From Ichthyenterobacterium magnum (GTDB taxonomy: Bacteria; Bacteroidota; Bacteroidia; Flavobacteriales; Flavobacteriaceae): 64,000 nucleotides of DNA. Below are positions 20,045 to 30,346 of the stretch, one piece after another. Numbering within the stretch: the stretch's first letter is position 1; every line of letters starts with the position of its first letter. The DNA is taken from assembly GCF_003610635.1 (NCBI RefSeq), contig NZ_RAQJ01000002.1:310001-374000 (forward strand), read 5' to 3'. The notes under the pieces are model-generated. The model worked only from the letters and a program-made list of their open reading frames with translations. It had not been told where the DNA came from and made no database searches. Position numbers and translations under genes: made by a program.

Positions 20045-21031
20045 ATGTCAAAAAGTATAAAAAAAATAGGAGTTATGACCTCTGGAGGTGACGCTCCAGG
20101 AATGAATGCAGCCATTAGATCTGTTGTTAGAACATGTGCTTTTCATAATATAGAATGCGTAGGTATTTATAGAGGTTATGAAGGTATGATTGAAGGCGAT
20201 TTTAAGCCTATGAATGCAAGAAGTGTAAAAGGCATTATAAATAAAGGCGGTACAGTTTTAAAATCGGCTCGGTCAAAAACATTTATGACTAAAGAAGGAC
20301 GTAAAACAGCATATCAAAAACTAACTGAAGCTAATATAGATGCTTTAGTAACTATTGGAGGAGATGGAACATTTACTGGAGCAATGGTATTTAATCAAGA
20401 ATACGATTTTCCAATAATGGGAATACCAGGAACAATAGATAATGATATTTTCGGTACATCGCACACCTTAGGTTACGATACAGCTTTAAATACAGTTGTT
20501 GAAGCTATAGATAAAATAAGAGATACCGCTAGTTCGCATAACCGATTATTTTTTATTGAAGTTATGGGACGAGACGTTGGACATATTGCACTAAACGTTG
20601 GTGTAGGAGCTGGAGCTGAAGAAATTTTAATTCCTGAAGAAGATTTAGGTCTTGATCGTCTTTTAGAATCGTTGCGTAGAAGTAAAGCATCTGGAAAGTC
20701 ATCAAGTATAGTAGTTGTGGCAGAAGGTGATAAAATAGGAAAAAATGTTTTCGAATTAAAAGACTATGTTGAAGAACATATGACAGAATACGAAGTAAGA
20801 GTTTCTGTTCTTGGTCATATGCAAAGAGGTGGTTCGCCTTCGTGCTTTGATCGTGTTTTAGCGAGTAGAATGGGAGTAAAGGCTGTTGAAAGTTTATTAG
20901 AAAATAAAACAAATTTTATGGTAGGCTTGTTACATGATAAGATTGCATTAACACCTTTAGATAAAGCTGTAAAAGGGAAATCAGAAATAAATATGGAACT
21001 CTTAAGAGTGTCAGATATAATGACAACTTAA
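20045..21031 (+). CDS. pfkA: ATP-dependent 6-phosphofructokinase
   Basis: Commits fructose 6-phosphate to glycolysis. ATG at 20045 gives 328 residues, the family norm; a longer frame from TTG 20009 has no support. Nucleotide and substrate motifs: GGDAPGMN at 14-21, GGDGTFTGA (about 100), PGTIDNDI with catalytic aspartates, MGRDVGH, and GHMQRGGSP. G after GGD at the ATP site fits the ATP-dependent class. Followed 49 bases later by gapA. Confidence 0.96.
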   Translation: MSKSIKKIGVMTSGGDAPGMNAAIRSVVRTCAFHNIECVGIYRGYEGMIEGDFKPMNARSVKGIINKGGTVLKSARSKTFMTKEGRKTAYQKLTEANIDALVTIGGDGTFTGAMVFNQEYDFPIMGIPGTIDNDIFGTSHTLGYDTALNTVVEAIDKIRDTASSHNRLFFIEVMGRDVGHIALNVGVGAGAEEILIPEEDLGLDRLLESLRRSKASGKSSSIVVVAEGDKIGKNVFELKDYVEEHMTEYEVRVSVLGHMQRGGSPSCFDRVLASRMGVKAVESLLENKTNFMVGLLHDKIALTPLDKAVKGKSEINMELLRVSDIMTT

Positions 21032-21041
21032 TAGTACATAA

Positions 21042-22082
<1,041 letters not shown>

Positions 22083-22096
22083 TAACAATATAGTTT

Positions 22097-22136
22097 CCGC
22101 AGTATTTTATATAGTTTAAAATACTGTGGTTTTTTA
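22097..22136 (+). terminator. Rho-independent terminator after gapA
   Basis: 13-base stem (22097-22109 with 22117-22129, one G-U pair) followed by six T. It covers the GTG at 22126, which argues against that codon as start of the next gene. Confidence 0.88.
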
Positions 22137-22146
22137 TCTTTTATTT

Positions 22147-23007
22147 ATGATTTTAATAGTTGATAGTGGTTCTACAAAATGCGATTGGATCGCAGTTGAT
22201 AAAAACGGACAACAACTTCTTGAAAAAATAAGAACTAAAGGTTTAAATCCTGCCATTTTAAAAGCAAAGAAGCTAAGTAAAATCATTAAAAAAAATGAAG
22301 CGCTTAAAGCACACAGGTTAAGTGTAAGCCATGTATTTTTTTACGGTGCAGGTTGTGGCACAGAAAATCCAAAAAACTTATTACATGATGTATTAAAATC
22401 AATTTTTATTAATGCAGAAATTGATGTACAAGAAGATACTATGGCAGCAGTAAGAGCTTCAATTAATCATGAAAATGAAGCAGCAGTAGTATGCATAATG
22501 GGTACTGGTTCTAATTGTAGTTATTATGATGGTAGTAAGTTGCATCAACGTGTTACATCTTTAGGTTATACAATTATGGATGAAGCTTCTGGTAATTATT
22601 ATGGTAAGCAATTAATTAGAGACTATTATTATGATAAAATGCCAGAATCCATAAAGGTCTCATTTTCAGACAAGTTTAATCTTGATGCAGAATACATAAA
22701 ATACAATTTATACAAACAACCAAATCCAAATGCATATTTGGCATCCTTTGCTGAGTTTATGTTTTTAAATAAAGACTCGAGTTATGTAAAAGACTTGATT
22801 AAAGATGGCTTTAGGTTATTTGCTGAGCATATGATTTTACAATTTTCTGATGAGATAAAAACAGCTCCTGTGCATTTTGCAGGTTCAATTGCGTTCTTTT
22901 CTCAAAATGAAATTAATGAAGTTGCTAACGAGCTAGGATTTAAAGTAGGTAATTTTGTAAGACGCCCAATTGAAGGTTTAGTAACTTACCATACTAAAAA
23001 TCTATAA
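22147..23007 (+). CDS. N-acetylglucosamine-kinase-like protein (BadF/BcrA ATPase family)
   Basis: 286 residues from ATG 22147 of the ASKHA sugar-kinase fold: phosphate-1 loop DSGSTKCDW at the N-terminus, GAGCGTENP, MGTGSNCSYYDG (phosphate-2 loop), and a C-terminal adenosine motif HFAGSIAFF. Family members phosphorylate N-acetylglucosamine or related amino sugars, e.g. in peptidoglycan recycling. The GTG at 22126 lies in the gapA terminator and is not used. The stop is 3 bases from mgsA. Confidence 0.82.
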   Translation: MILIVDSGSTKCDWIAVDKNGQQLLEKIRTKGLNPAILKAKKLSKIIKKNEALKAHRLSVSHVFFYGAGCGTENPKNLLHDVLKSIFINAEIDVQEDTMAAVRASINHENEAAVVCIMGTGSNCSYYDGSKLHQRVTSLGYTIMDEASGNYYGKQLIRDYYYDKMPESIKVSFSDKFNLDAEYIKYNLYKQPNPNAYLASFAEFMFLNKDSSYVKDLIKDGFRLFAEHMILQFSDEIKTAPVHFAGSIAFFSQNEINEVANELGFKVGNFVRRPIEGLVTYHTKNL

Positions 23008-23010
23008 ATC

Positions 23011-23373
23011 ATGGAAATTGCAATTATTGCTCATAACGGAAAGAAACCAGAAATGGTTCAGTTTTTAAATGAGCACAAAGATATACTTCATCAAAAAGAC
23101 ATCAATTTAGTATCTACCGGAACAACTGGGCAAAAAGTTGAATTAGCAGGATTTAAAGTTCTTAAGCTATTGTCTGGACCATTAGGTGGCGATGCACAAA
23201 TTGCAGCTAGAGTAGCAGAAGGTAAATGCAATATGGTTATATTCTTTAGAGACCCTTTAGAAAAACATCCACATGAACCAGATGTGTTGATGTTGCTACG
23301 GTTATGCGATGTACATGATGTGCCATTAGCAACTAATCCTTCAACTGCAAGCTTATTAATTAAAGCACTATAA
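23011..23373 (+). CDS. mgsA: Methylglyoxal synthase
   Basis: Converts dihydroxyacetone phosphate to methylglyoxal and phosphate, a bypass used when sugar phosphates pile up. 120 residues; phosphate-binding STGTTG at 35-40, catalytic D61 in GPLGGDAQI, and H88/D91 in HPHEPDV. It is somewhat shorter than the 152-residue E. coli enzyme, which has extra terminal residues. It is translated with the sugar kinase and lies near pfkA and gapA. Confidence 0.93.
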   Translation: MEIAIIAHNGKKPEMVQFLNEHKDILHQKDINLVSTGTTGQKVELAGFKVLKLLSGPLGGDAQIAARVAEGKCNMVIFFRDPLEKHPHEPDVLMLLRLCDVHDVPLATNPSTASLLIKAL

Positions 23374-23375
23374 AT

Positions 23376-25100
23376 TTAATTGTTCTTTAGTGATTTAATA
23401 ATTACAAATCCGCAAAGTATAGTTACTACTAATAAACCTACGGCTAGTAATGTTTTTCCGTAAATAAAATTACCAATAGCAAATAAGGTACAATACACGC
23501 CAATTACACCACAAAAGAATCCGAGGATTTTCATTCCGAAACCTTTAAATTTTGATTCATCTCCAAAAATTAAAGCGTTAAAAGAAGTAAGCGTATCATC
23601 ATCTGTAGGTTTTGTTAAATAGGTTACAATAATCCAACCTATAGTCGTTACTACAACACCAAATACTAGTTGCCAATGACCAGCCATTTCAACCATAGGT
23701 GTATCTAATTTCCCGTTAATAAAGAAAAACAAAGCGATACCAAATGATAAAACCATAGCTGCAATTTCGCTATACGGATTTATTCTACTCCAAAACCAGC
23801 GTAGTATAAATAACAAACCAGTACCTGCGCCAATTTGTAACATTAAATTAAATGCATCACGAGCCTCTTCTAAAACAGTTGCAAGTAAAGCAGCTAAAAC
23901 CATCATGACTACAGTAGAAATACGACCAATTAATACTTGTTCTTTTCCAGAAGCTTCTGGTTTAATAAAACGGGCATAAAAATCATTAACAACATAGGAG
24001 CTTCCCCAATTTAAATGTGTTGAGATTGTGCTCATAAATGCAGCTATTAAAGACGTTATTACAATACCTAATAAACCAGCTGGTAAAAACGTAAGCATAG
24101 CAGGATAGGAGAGATCATTTTTAACAAATGAACTTTCAAGATTTGGAAATGCAGCTTGCAAACTTTCTAAGTTTGGAAATATAATAATTGAAGCTAATCC
24201 AATAACAATCCATGGCCATGGACGTAATGCATAATGTGCAAAATTAAAAAACAGAACTGCCCAAGTGGCATGCTTTTCATCTTTTGCAGCTAACATTCGT
24301 TGTGCAATATATCCGCCACCACCAGGTTCTGCGCCAGGATACCAAACACTCCACCATTGTACAGCTAAAGGAATTATAAGCAATGGGATTAATAATTCGG
24401 GATTAGAAAAATCTGGAAGCATTGCTGTTTTTTCTGCTACAGCTGGTGTAGATAGTAGGTTTTTAAGACCTCCAATTTCTGGCATATTTACAATATGTAT
24501 TGTTGCCCAAATACTACCAACCATTGCAATAATAAATTGCACAAAATCGGTCAGTAATACACCTTTTAAACCTCCTAATGTTGAATATATAACTGTAACT
24601 ATAGATGCAATAAATAAAGTTTGAAATGTGGTAAACCCAAACATAACGTGGCCAATTTTTATAGCAGCTAAGCATACATTAGCCATAATTACAATATTGA
24701 AAAATACACCTAAATAAATCGCTCTAAAACCTCTAAGAAACGCTGCACTTTTACCACTATAACGTAATTCATAAAACTCTAAATCAGTAGTAATACCACT
24801 TTTTCGCCATAGTTTAGCATAAAAGAATACGGTTAGCATACCTGTTAATAGAAAACTCCACCAAATCCAATTACCAAAAACACCATCTTCTCTTATAACT
24901 CCAGCAACAAAATTTGGTGTGTCGGCAGCAAAAGTAGTTGCAACCATACTAACACCTAATAACCACCAAGGCATATTTCGACCAGAGAGAAAAAATGCTT
25001 TAGAATCTTTTCCTGCTTGTTTTGATACATAGATACCTATAGTTGCAAATAGGATTAAAAAAAAGATAATAATAATCCAATCGAGTGTTGAGATAACCAT
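23376..25100 (-). CDS. Sodium:solute symporter family transporter
   Basis: 574 residues, 13-14 predicted membrane segments in the SSS (LeuT-fold) pattern, beginning TLDWIIIIFFLILFATIGIY. The motif WWSVWYPGAEPGGGGYIAQRMLAA matches the family region around TM5-6, though I cite only its family type, and GRNMPWWLLGVSMVATTF covers the first re-entrant sodium site region. Related flavobacterial transporters carry sugars, amino acids or other organic solutes; the substrate cannot be told. Downstream end is 2 bases from the mgsA stop, convergent. Confidence 0.88.
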   Translation of the reverse strand: MVISTLDWIIIIFFLILFATIGIYVSKQAGKDSKAFFLSGRNMPWWLLGVSMVATTFAADTPNFVAGVIREDGVFGNWIWWSFLLTGMLTVFFYAKLWRKSGITTDLEFYELRYSGKSAAFLRGFRAIYLGVFFNIVIMANVCLAAIKIGHVMFGFTTFQTLFIASIVTVIYSTLGGLKGVLLTDFVQFIIAMVGSIWATIHIVNMPEIGGLKNLLSTPAVAEKTAMLPDFSNPELLIPLLIIPLAVQWWSVWYPGAEPGGGGYIAQRMLAAKDEKHATWAVLFFNFAHYALRPWPWIVIGLASIIIFPNLESLQAAFPNLESSFVKNDLSYPAMLTFLPAGLLGIVITSLIAAFMSTISTHLNWGSSYVVNDFYARFIKPEASGKEQVLIGRISTVVMMVLAALLATVLEEARDAFNLMLQIGAGTGLLFILRWFWSRINPYSEIAAMVLSFGIALFFFINGKLDTPMVEMAGHWQLVFGVVVTTIGWIIVTYLTKPTDDDTLTSFNALIFGDESKFKGFGMKILGFFCGVIGVYCTLFAIGNFIYGKTLLAVGLLVVTILCGFVIIKSLKNN

Positions 25101-25126
25101 TTAATTGAGAATGAATGTTAGTTAAA

Positions 25127-25134
25127 CAAATCTA
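25127..25134 (-). promoter_or_regulatory. -7 element for the symporter gene
   Basis: On the minus strand the site reads TAGATTTG, 26 bases before the symporter ATG, right after the terminator of the upstream gene. No clear -33 TTG. Confidence 0.4.
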
Positions 25135-25150
25135 ATATTAATTATGAAAT

Positions 25151-25183
25151 AAAAAAGGCATTAGAAAAACTCTAACACCTTTT
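25151..25183 (-). terminator. Terminator after the four-helix membrane protein gene
   Basis: 13-base stem (25153-25165 with 25171-25183, two G-U pairs on the minus strand) with a T run on the minus strand. Confidence 0.75.
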
Positions 25184-25206
25184 TAAATAATTGATTAGTT
25201 GTATTG

Positions 25207-25629
25207 TTATGAAATCCAAGTTTTTGAAATGGCATTTTTTGCAAACCAAACAAGAAATATGGCAATTAAAATTATCATTATTGGCATTATTTTATCAACA
25301 CCTTCAATAGTTACCATTAAATACACTTGCTGTATTGTTGCACAAATTGCAGAGATTACAAGTAAAATATAAGCCCATTTTTTTCTTAGCAATAAAGCTA
25401 AACATCCTAAGACTCCAGCAAATACTGCTATTGCAAAAAGAGCTGTGTACCAAGCTGGATGCTCGTATAAAAATTCTGCTTGTTGTTCTTCTGGTAAAGC
25501 AGCAATCATTTCATCAGTAATAAAAGCTTGAGCTAAATAAGCCATTACGCCCATAGCATTCCATATAAGTGCAATAACACTTATAATCCAAAACCAAATT
25601 GGAGGTTTGTTAGTCGATAAATCTGTCAT
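25207..25629 (-). CDS. Small integral membrane protein of unknown function
   Basis: 140 residues with four hydrophobic segments (about 12-32, 60-80, 86-106, 112-131) and a soluble loop after the first (ITDEMIAALPEEQQAEFLYEHP). Similar proteins are common in Bacteroidota and are sometimes labelled as sugar transporters without evidence. It lies upstream of the symporter on the same strand but has its own terminator. Confidence 0.7.
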   Translation of the reverse strand: MTDLSTNKPPIWFWIISVIALIWNAMGVMAYLAQAFITDEMIAALPEEQQAEFLYEHPAWYTALFAIAVFAGVLGCLALLLRKKWAYILLVISAICATIQQVYLMVTIEGVDKIMPIMIILIAIFLVWFAKNAISKTWIS

Positions 25630-25700
25630 AAATTATTAGTTTTTGTTAGTTAATGTTTATTAAAATCTTAACAATTTATGAAATTTAATATAAAGTCAAT

Positions 25701-25749
25701 AAAAAACTCATTCAGATTTAACTAAATTGTTAAAAACTGAATGAGTTTT
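25701..25749 (-). terminator. Hairpin terminator after the 74-residue protein gene
   Basis: 13-base perfect stem (25703-25715 with 25737-25749) extended by an inner 6-base stem (25717-25722 with 25729-25734). T run on both strands, so it may also work for the plus strand. Confidence 0.75.
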
Positions 25750-25773
25750 AATCTTTTTATTTATATGTAAAAG

Positions 25774-25998
25774 TTAACTCTCTACAACGTGTACTATAGG
25801 TGTTTTATTTACCCATTTGCCATTTTTTGATTCTCCAAGAATAATAACATCTTTAGTGAGTTCATATTCTTTAATCGTTCTTAGCATTTGTGCTTTAGTA
25901 TCTCTATGCAGTTTTATCCCTGAATTTTTACCTCTATTTCGTATTTCAATATAAAATCCATCTCTGAATTTAATTGGTTTTGTTGGTGGTCTTCCCAT
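25774..25998 (-). CDS. Conserved small basic protein, function unknown
   Basis: 74 residues, no signal peptide or membrane segment, starting MGRPPTKPIKFRDGF, which resembles a short AT-hook-like GRPP start followed by a compact beta-alpha domain (GFYIEIRNRG, SGIKLHRDTKAQMLRTIKEYE). Possibly nucleic-acid binding, but this is only a reading of its charge and the GRPP motif. It has its own terminator. Proteins of this kind recur in flavobacteria as uncharacterised. Confidence 0.6.
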   Translation of the reverse strand: MGRPPTKPIKFRDGFYIEIRNRGKNSGIKLHRDTKAQMLRTIKEYELTKDVIILGESKNGKWVNKTPIVHVVES

Positions 25999-26234
25999 GT
26001 ATCTCTAAATTTTAAAAAGGATTTAAATTGCATATTAGTAAAAATTATATCCAAATGCAAACCCTCGGTATTATTAATGCAAAGATAATACCATATAAAC
26101 TATTAGTGAACTCCTTTTTATAGTATTAAGTTATTTGTTTATTCAAATATCCTATTCAAGTCTAAAATTAGTTTTAACAGGATTCACAGTAGTTTTTTCG
26201 TATTTTTATTTTTTGTAATATTAAATAGAAGAAG

Positions 26235-26918
26235 ATGTCAGAACAAAAATTTTCAAAAGAGGTTTTAGTTTTTTTTAAAGCTTTAGAAAAAAATAACAAT
26301 AGAGATTGGTTTAATGAGCACAAAAGGGATTTTAAATCTATAGAAGCAGGAGCCAAAAAAGCATATAATAGTTTGTACGAAGCTTTAAATGTTCATGACG
26401 AAATCGATAAATTTAAGTTGTTTAGAATATATAGAGATGTTAGATTTTCTAAGAATAAATTGCCATATAAAACCCATTTTGGAGGTTCGTTTCATAGAAA
26501 AAAACCAGAATTGAGAGGTGGTTATTATTTACATATTCAGCCAAATAACGAAAGTTTTATAGCAACTGGTTTTTGGGAGCCCAATAAAGATGATTTGTTA
26601 CGAATTAGACGTGAATTTGAAAGAGACGACCAAGACATTAGAAAAATAATTAATGATAACGCATTTAAAAGTATTTGGGGTGATTTTGTTGGAGATGAGC
26701 TAAAAACTGCGCCTAGAGATTTTGATAAAGAGCATCCTGCTATAGACTTGATTAAAAAGAAGCAATACATATTTACTAAGAAGTATACAGATAAAGAAGT
26801 AACCTCAGACGGTTTTATAAATAATGTAGATGCCGCATTTAAAGCTATACGACCATTTTTTGATTATATGAGTGATGTATTAACAACTAACTTAAATGGA
26901 GAATCACTAATTAACTAG
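26235..26918 (+). CDS. DUF2461 family protein
   Basis: 227 residues. Recognised by the start KEVLVFFKALEKNNNRDWFNEHK, by FRIYRDVRFSKNKLPYKTHFG and by GGYYLHIQPNNESFIATGFW, all typical of the TIGR02453/DUF2461 family. The function of the family is not established. Its end overlaps the convergent gene at 26911 by 8 bases. Confidence 0.85.
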   Translation: MSEQKFSKEVLVFFKALEKNNNRDWFNEHKRDFKSIEAGAKKAYNSLYEALNVHDEIDKFKLFRIYRDVRFSKNKLPYKTHFGGSFHRKKPELRGGYYLHIQPNNESFIATGFWEPNKDDLLRIRREFERDDQDIRKIINDNAFKSIWGDFVGDELKTAPRDFDKEHPAIDLIKKKQYIFTKKYTDKEVTSDGFINNVDAAFKAIRPFFDYMSDVLTTNLNGESLIN

Positions 26919-27318
26919 CAACCTTTATACTTAAAAGCTGAATGTGATTGATAAGTCTATCTTTTACAATATGCATCATACGTTTATTTAATGCCGAAGA
27001 ATTTTTAATGTAAAGTTTATATTCTTCAATGGTAAATTGACCAATAATCATTCCTTTAATAGAGTTTCTAAATTTCATGTCTTTATGAATTGCATTCTCT
27101 ATATAATCTAGTTGTTTAGGTAATGACAAATCATAAAAAACATTTTTATGCTTCACTATATAGTTTTTAAAAACTTCAATAAACAGTTCATCTTGTAATT
27201 TAATAATTGGTCTTAAAGTAATATTCTGAAAACGTTCATCAGCACTCATAGTATCAAATAATAATGCTGAAGAGATAATTGGACGCATTTGTTTTAAGTC
27301 TGTAGATCGGTTTGTCAT
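26911..27318 (-). CDS. Conserved flavobacterial protein, function unknown
   Basis: 135 residues, mostly helical and soluble, with no signal peptide: QNITLRPIIKLQDELFIEVF, KGMIIGQFTIEEYKLYIKNS. Homologues I recall are widespread in Flavobacteriaceae and sometimes carry a 'glyoxalase' label, for which nothing in this sequence gives support (no VOC metal motifs). Convergent with the DUF2461 gene. Confidence 0.7.
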   Translation of the reverse strand: MTNRSTDLKQMRPIISSALLFDTMSADERFQNITLRPIIKLQDELFIEVFKNYIVKHKNVFYDLSLPKQLDYIENAIHKDMKFRNSIKGMIIGQFTIEEYKLYIKNSSALNKRMMHIVKDRLINHIQLLSIKVAS

Positions 27319-27468
27319 GGCTTTAGTTTTTATAAAAATAGAAATAATGAATTTTGAATATTGGCAGCTATTAATTTGATGTTAACATGGTTATTAACAA
27401 ATACAGAAATCAAATAGAACTATTTGGCTTTATTATATGATTACTATAATTATGAAAGCTTAAAAAAG

Positions 27469-27476
27469 TATCTTTG
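27469..27476 (+). promoter_or_regulatory. -7 element for the DUF72 gene
   Basis: TATCTTTG fits TAnnTTTG and lies 15 bases before the ATG at 27492. No good -33 TTG is visible. Confidence 0.35.
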
Positions 27477-27491
27477 ATAAAAATGTAGCAC

Positions 27492-28388
27492 ATGAAATTT
27501 GGAAGTGTAGATAATCCGCAAGACATAGACTTTACTTTACCAAAAGACCATATTGATACAGCTCGAGTTTTAGATGCTGTAAAAGATGATAATGTTCCAG
27601 AAATTTATGTTGGTTGTGCCAAATGGAATAAGGCAGACTTAAAAGGATTTTATCCTAGAGGAACAAAAGATGAGCTCAGCTATTATTCGTCTCAATTTAA
27701 TTCTATAGAGTTAAATGCAACGTTTTATAGAATATTTCCTGCTGAACAATTTGCAACTTGGTATGATAAAACACCAAGTGGATTTAAATTTTTTCCGAAA
27801 CTAAATCAAGAGATTAGTCATTGGAAACGCTTAAACGAAGTGCAAGCTGTTGTAGAAAACTATTTGTATAACGCATCAAATTTAAAAGAAAAGCTTGGGA
27901 CTATCTTTTTGCAAATGCATTCAAATTTTGCACCAAAAGATTTTGATAGAGTAGTGGCTTTTGCTGAAAATTGGCCAAAGGAAGTTGATTTAGCTATTGA
28001 GTTTAGACATACAAATTGGTATAATGATGAAGCAGTAGCAAATCAATTATTTGATTTGTTAGAAAAAAATAACATCTCTAATGTAATTGTAGATACCGCC
28101 GGACGTCGTGACTTAATGCATATGCGATTAACAAATCCCAAGGCTTTTGTACGCTATGTAGGTGCAAATCATGAGAGTGATTATACACGTTTAGACGATT
28201 GGGTTTTGAGACTCAAAGAATGGCAAGACCAAGGAATTAAAGAAATTGATTTCTTTATTCACCAAAATATAGAAAAAGAATCACCATTACTTTCAGCCTA
28301 TTTTATAAAACAATTAAATAAAACTTTAGGGTGCCATTTAAAAGTACCTAATGAAGCCGATAGTAATGCACAACAAATATTATTATAA
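27492..28388 (+). CDS. DUF72 family protein
   Basis: 298 residues with the TIM-barrel-like DUF72 pattern: IYVGCAKWNKADLKGFYPRG near the start, NSIELNATFYRIFP, FKFFPKLNQEISH, and FIHQNIEKESP at the end. DUF72 proteins resemble sugar-phosphate isomerase barrels but lack an agreed function. The stop is immediately followed by the ATG of the thioesterase gene, so the two are co-transcribed. Confidence 0.88.
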   Translation: MKFGSVDNPQDIDFTLPKDHIDTARVLDAVKDDNVPEIYVGCAKWNKADLKGFYPRGTKDELSYYSSQFNSIELNATFYRIFPAEQFATWYDKTPSGFKFFPKLNQEISHWKRLNEVQAVVENYLYNASNLKEKLGTIFLQMHSNFAPKDFDRVVAFAENWPKEVDLAIEFRHTNWYNDEAVANQLFDLLEKNNISNVIVDTAGRRDLMHMRLTNPKAFVRYVGANHESDYTRLDDWVLRLKEWQDQGIKEIDFFIHQNIEKESPLLSAYFIKQLNKTLGCHLKVPNEADSNAQQILL

Positions 28389-28775
28389 ATGAGATTTCAT
28401 ACACGTAAATGGGTAAAACCCGAAGATTTAAATCCTAACGGAACTTTGTTTGGAGGACAATTATTAGCATGGATAGATGAAGAAGCTGCTTTATATACTA
28501 TTATTCAGCTCGAAAACTCGAAAATTGTAACCAAATACATTTCTGAAATTAATTTTATGAGTTCAGCTAAACAAGGTGATATTGTAGAAATAGGAATGGA
28601 GGTTGTTAAATTTGGAAGATCATCTATAACCATGAAGTGTGAAGCACGTAATAAGATGACACGAGAAACGATTCTAACTGTAGATAATATTATTATGGTA
28701 AATCTTGGTAAAAATGGTAAACCATCACCACATGGTAAAACAAAAGTTGAATTTGTAAAAGATAGATTAAGCTAA
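28389..28775 (+). CDS. Acyl-CoA thioesterase, hotdog fold
   Basis: 128 residues. The stretch NPNGTLFGGQLLAWIDEEAALY is the active-site helix of the YciA/ACOT hotdog family, with the conserved N..GG..L.W.DE pattern. It hydrolyses acyl-CoA; chain preference unknown. Coupled to the DUF72 gene by adjacent stop and start codons. Its 3' end overlaps the convergent MscS gene by 9 bases. Confidence 0.88.
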   Translation: MRFHTRKWVKPEDLNPNGTLFGGQLLAWIDEEAALYTIIQLENSKIVTKYISEINFMSSAKQGDIVEIGMEVVKFGRSSITMKCEARNKMTRETILTVDNIIMVNLGKNGKPSPHGKTKVEFVKDRLS

Positions 28776-30008
28776 ACTATTGCCAGAAGACAACTCAAAC
28801 AGTTCTAAGTCAAAATACGGAACAGCTGCAAGCATATGATCAAATATATCAGACATGATATACTCATAGTTTTCCCAACGTTTATCACTACTAAAAGCAT
28901 AAATCTCTAAAGGAATACCCTGAGATGTTGGTGCCAATTGGCGTGTCATTATTGTCATTTCTTTATTGATTGCAGAATGAATTTCGATATATGACTGAAT
29001 GTATTTTCTAAACACACCAAGGTTGGTTAAGTTTCTTCCATTAATTAATAAAGTTTTATCAATATTTTTTGATTGATTATACGTGTTAATGTCTTTTTGT
29101 CTATCAGTTAAATAGTTAGAAATAAGCTCAATATTTTTTAGCTTCTCAACATGTTCTTCAGATAAATAATGAACACTAGTAGCTTTTAAAATAATAGAGC
29201 GTTTAATACGCCTACCACCAGAAGCAGTCATACCTCTCCAATTTTTAAAAGAATCAGAAATTAAAGCATAAGTAGGAATAGTAGTTATTGTCTTGTCAAA
29301 ATTTTGAACTTTTACAGTAGCCAAATTAATTTCGGTAACATCACCATCTGCGCCATATTTTTCGAAGGTTATCCAATCTCCAATACGAACCATATCGTTT
29401 ATAGAAACTTGTATACTTGCAACAAACCCTAAAATAGTATCTCTAAACACTAAAATAATAACAGCAGATGCAGCTCCTAATGTAGTTACAAACTTCCAAA
29501 ACGAAATACCACTAATAATTGCAAAGGCAGAAAACAACCCAATAACCCAAGCAAATATCATAAATACCTGTATGTAGCTATCTATAGGTTTGTCTTTAAA
29601 CCGTGGTAATGTTTTTAAATAATCTTTAATAGAATTTAGAACGCTTCTTGCTATCCAAAGGGTTAGGATGATTCCAAAAACCTTAAGTCCTTTTTCGATA
29701 ATATTTTCGATATACTGAAAATCATAAAACACTATCGGAATAAATTCTATAGCTATTAATAAAGGAATTATGTGTGCTATATTTCTAGGGACTTTATTTT
29801 TAACTAAGATGTTATCAAAGTTTGATTTTGAACGGTATGCAAAACCATTAAAAGCGTTTACTAAAAGTTTTCTAATTAAGAAATCTATTACAAATACTAT
29901 TATTAACAGCGCTAATAATAGAGCAATCATATTCATATATTTTGCTGAACTATCTGTTATGCCGACTGAAATTAAATAATCGTATAGTAAGTGATGAATC
30001 TTATTCAT
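28767..30008 (-). CDS. MscS-family mechanosensitive channel
   Basis: 413 residues: about five N-terminal membrane segments, with the pore-lining one in FWKFVTTLGAASAVIILVFRDTILGFVASIQV (only its family type is used here), then the MscS beta domain starting NDMVRIGDWITFEKYGADGDV and a mixed alpha/beta cage domain. Longer than E. coli MscS (286), like the YbdG-type channels, which also have five membrane helices. It would release solutes under hypo-osmotic shock. Confidence 0.88.
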   Translation of the reverse strand: MNKIHHLLYDYLISVGITDSSAKYMNMIALLLALLIIVFVIDFLIRKLLVNAFNGFAYRSKSNFDNILVKNKVPRNIAHIIPLLIAIEFIPIVFYDFQYIENIIEKGLKVFGIILTLWIARSVLNSIKDYLKTLPRFKDKPIDSYIQVFMIFAWVIGLFSAFAIISGISFWKFVTTLGAASAVIILVFRDTILGFVASIQVSINDMVRIGDWITFEKYGADGDVTEINLATVKVQNFDKTITTIPTYALISDSFKNWRGMTASGGRRIKRSIILKATSVHYLSEEHVEKLKNIELISNYLTDRQKDINTYNQSKNIDKTLLINGRNLTNLGVFRKYIQSYIEIHSAINKEMTIMTRQLAPTSQGIPLEIYAFSSDKRWENYEYIMSDIFDHMLAAVPYFDLELFELSSGNSLA

Positions 30009-30017
30009 AGACGCAAG

Positions 30018-30299
30018 TTACTTCAAATATTTTTTGTCGACATAAAAAGTACCAAAAGGAATAATAGAAGCTAAAAGCACATTGCGCAATGTTTTACCTT
30101 TCCATTGTAATCTTGAACCTATAATAACAGCTAAAACTATATAAGCTATAAATAGTAAACCATGTGGCATGCCCAGCATTTTTACATATTGTGGGTCGCC
30201 AAGAAACCATTTTATAGGTGAAGCAATAAAGAGTAAAAGTATGTATGATACACCTTCTAAAAAGGCAATAACTCTAAAACTGTTTAATAAAGAAAGCAT
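30018..30299 (-). CDS. DUF3817 family membrane protein
   Basis: 93 residues with three membrane segments: FRVIAFLEGVSYILLLFIA, GMPHGLLFIAYIVLAVIIG, LRNVLLASIIPFGTFYVD. The E-G-x-S-Y-x-L-L-L and M-P-H-G motifs are typical of DUF3817. Function unknown. It lies 9 bases upstream of the MscS gene on the same strand, suggesting an operon. Confidence 0.85.
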   Translation of the reverse strand: MLSLLNSFRVIAFLEGVSYILLLFIASPIKWFLGDPQYVKMLGMPHGLLFIAYIVLAVIIGSRLQWKGKTLRNVLLASIIPFGTFYVDKKYLK

Positions 30300-30346
30300 A
30301 TGGTATTTTATTTAAATGCAAAAATACCATACGCATTATGATTGGT

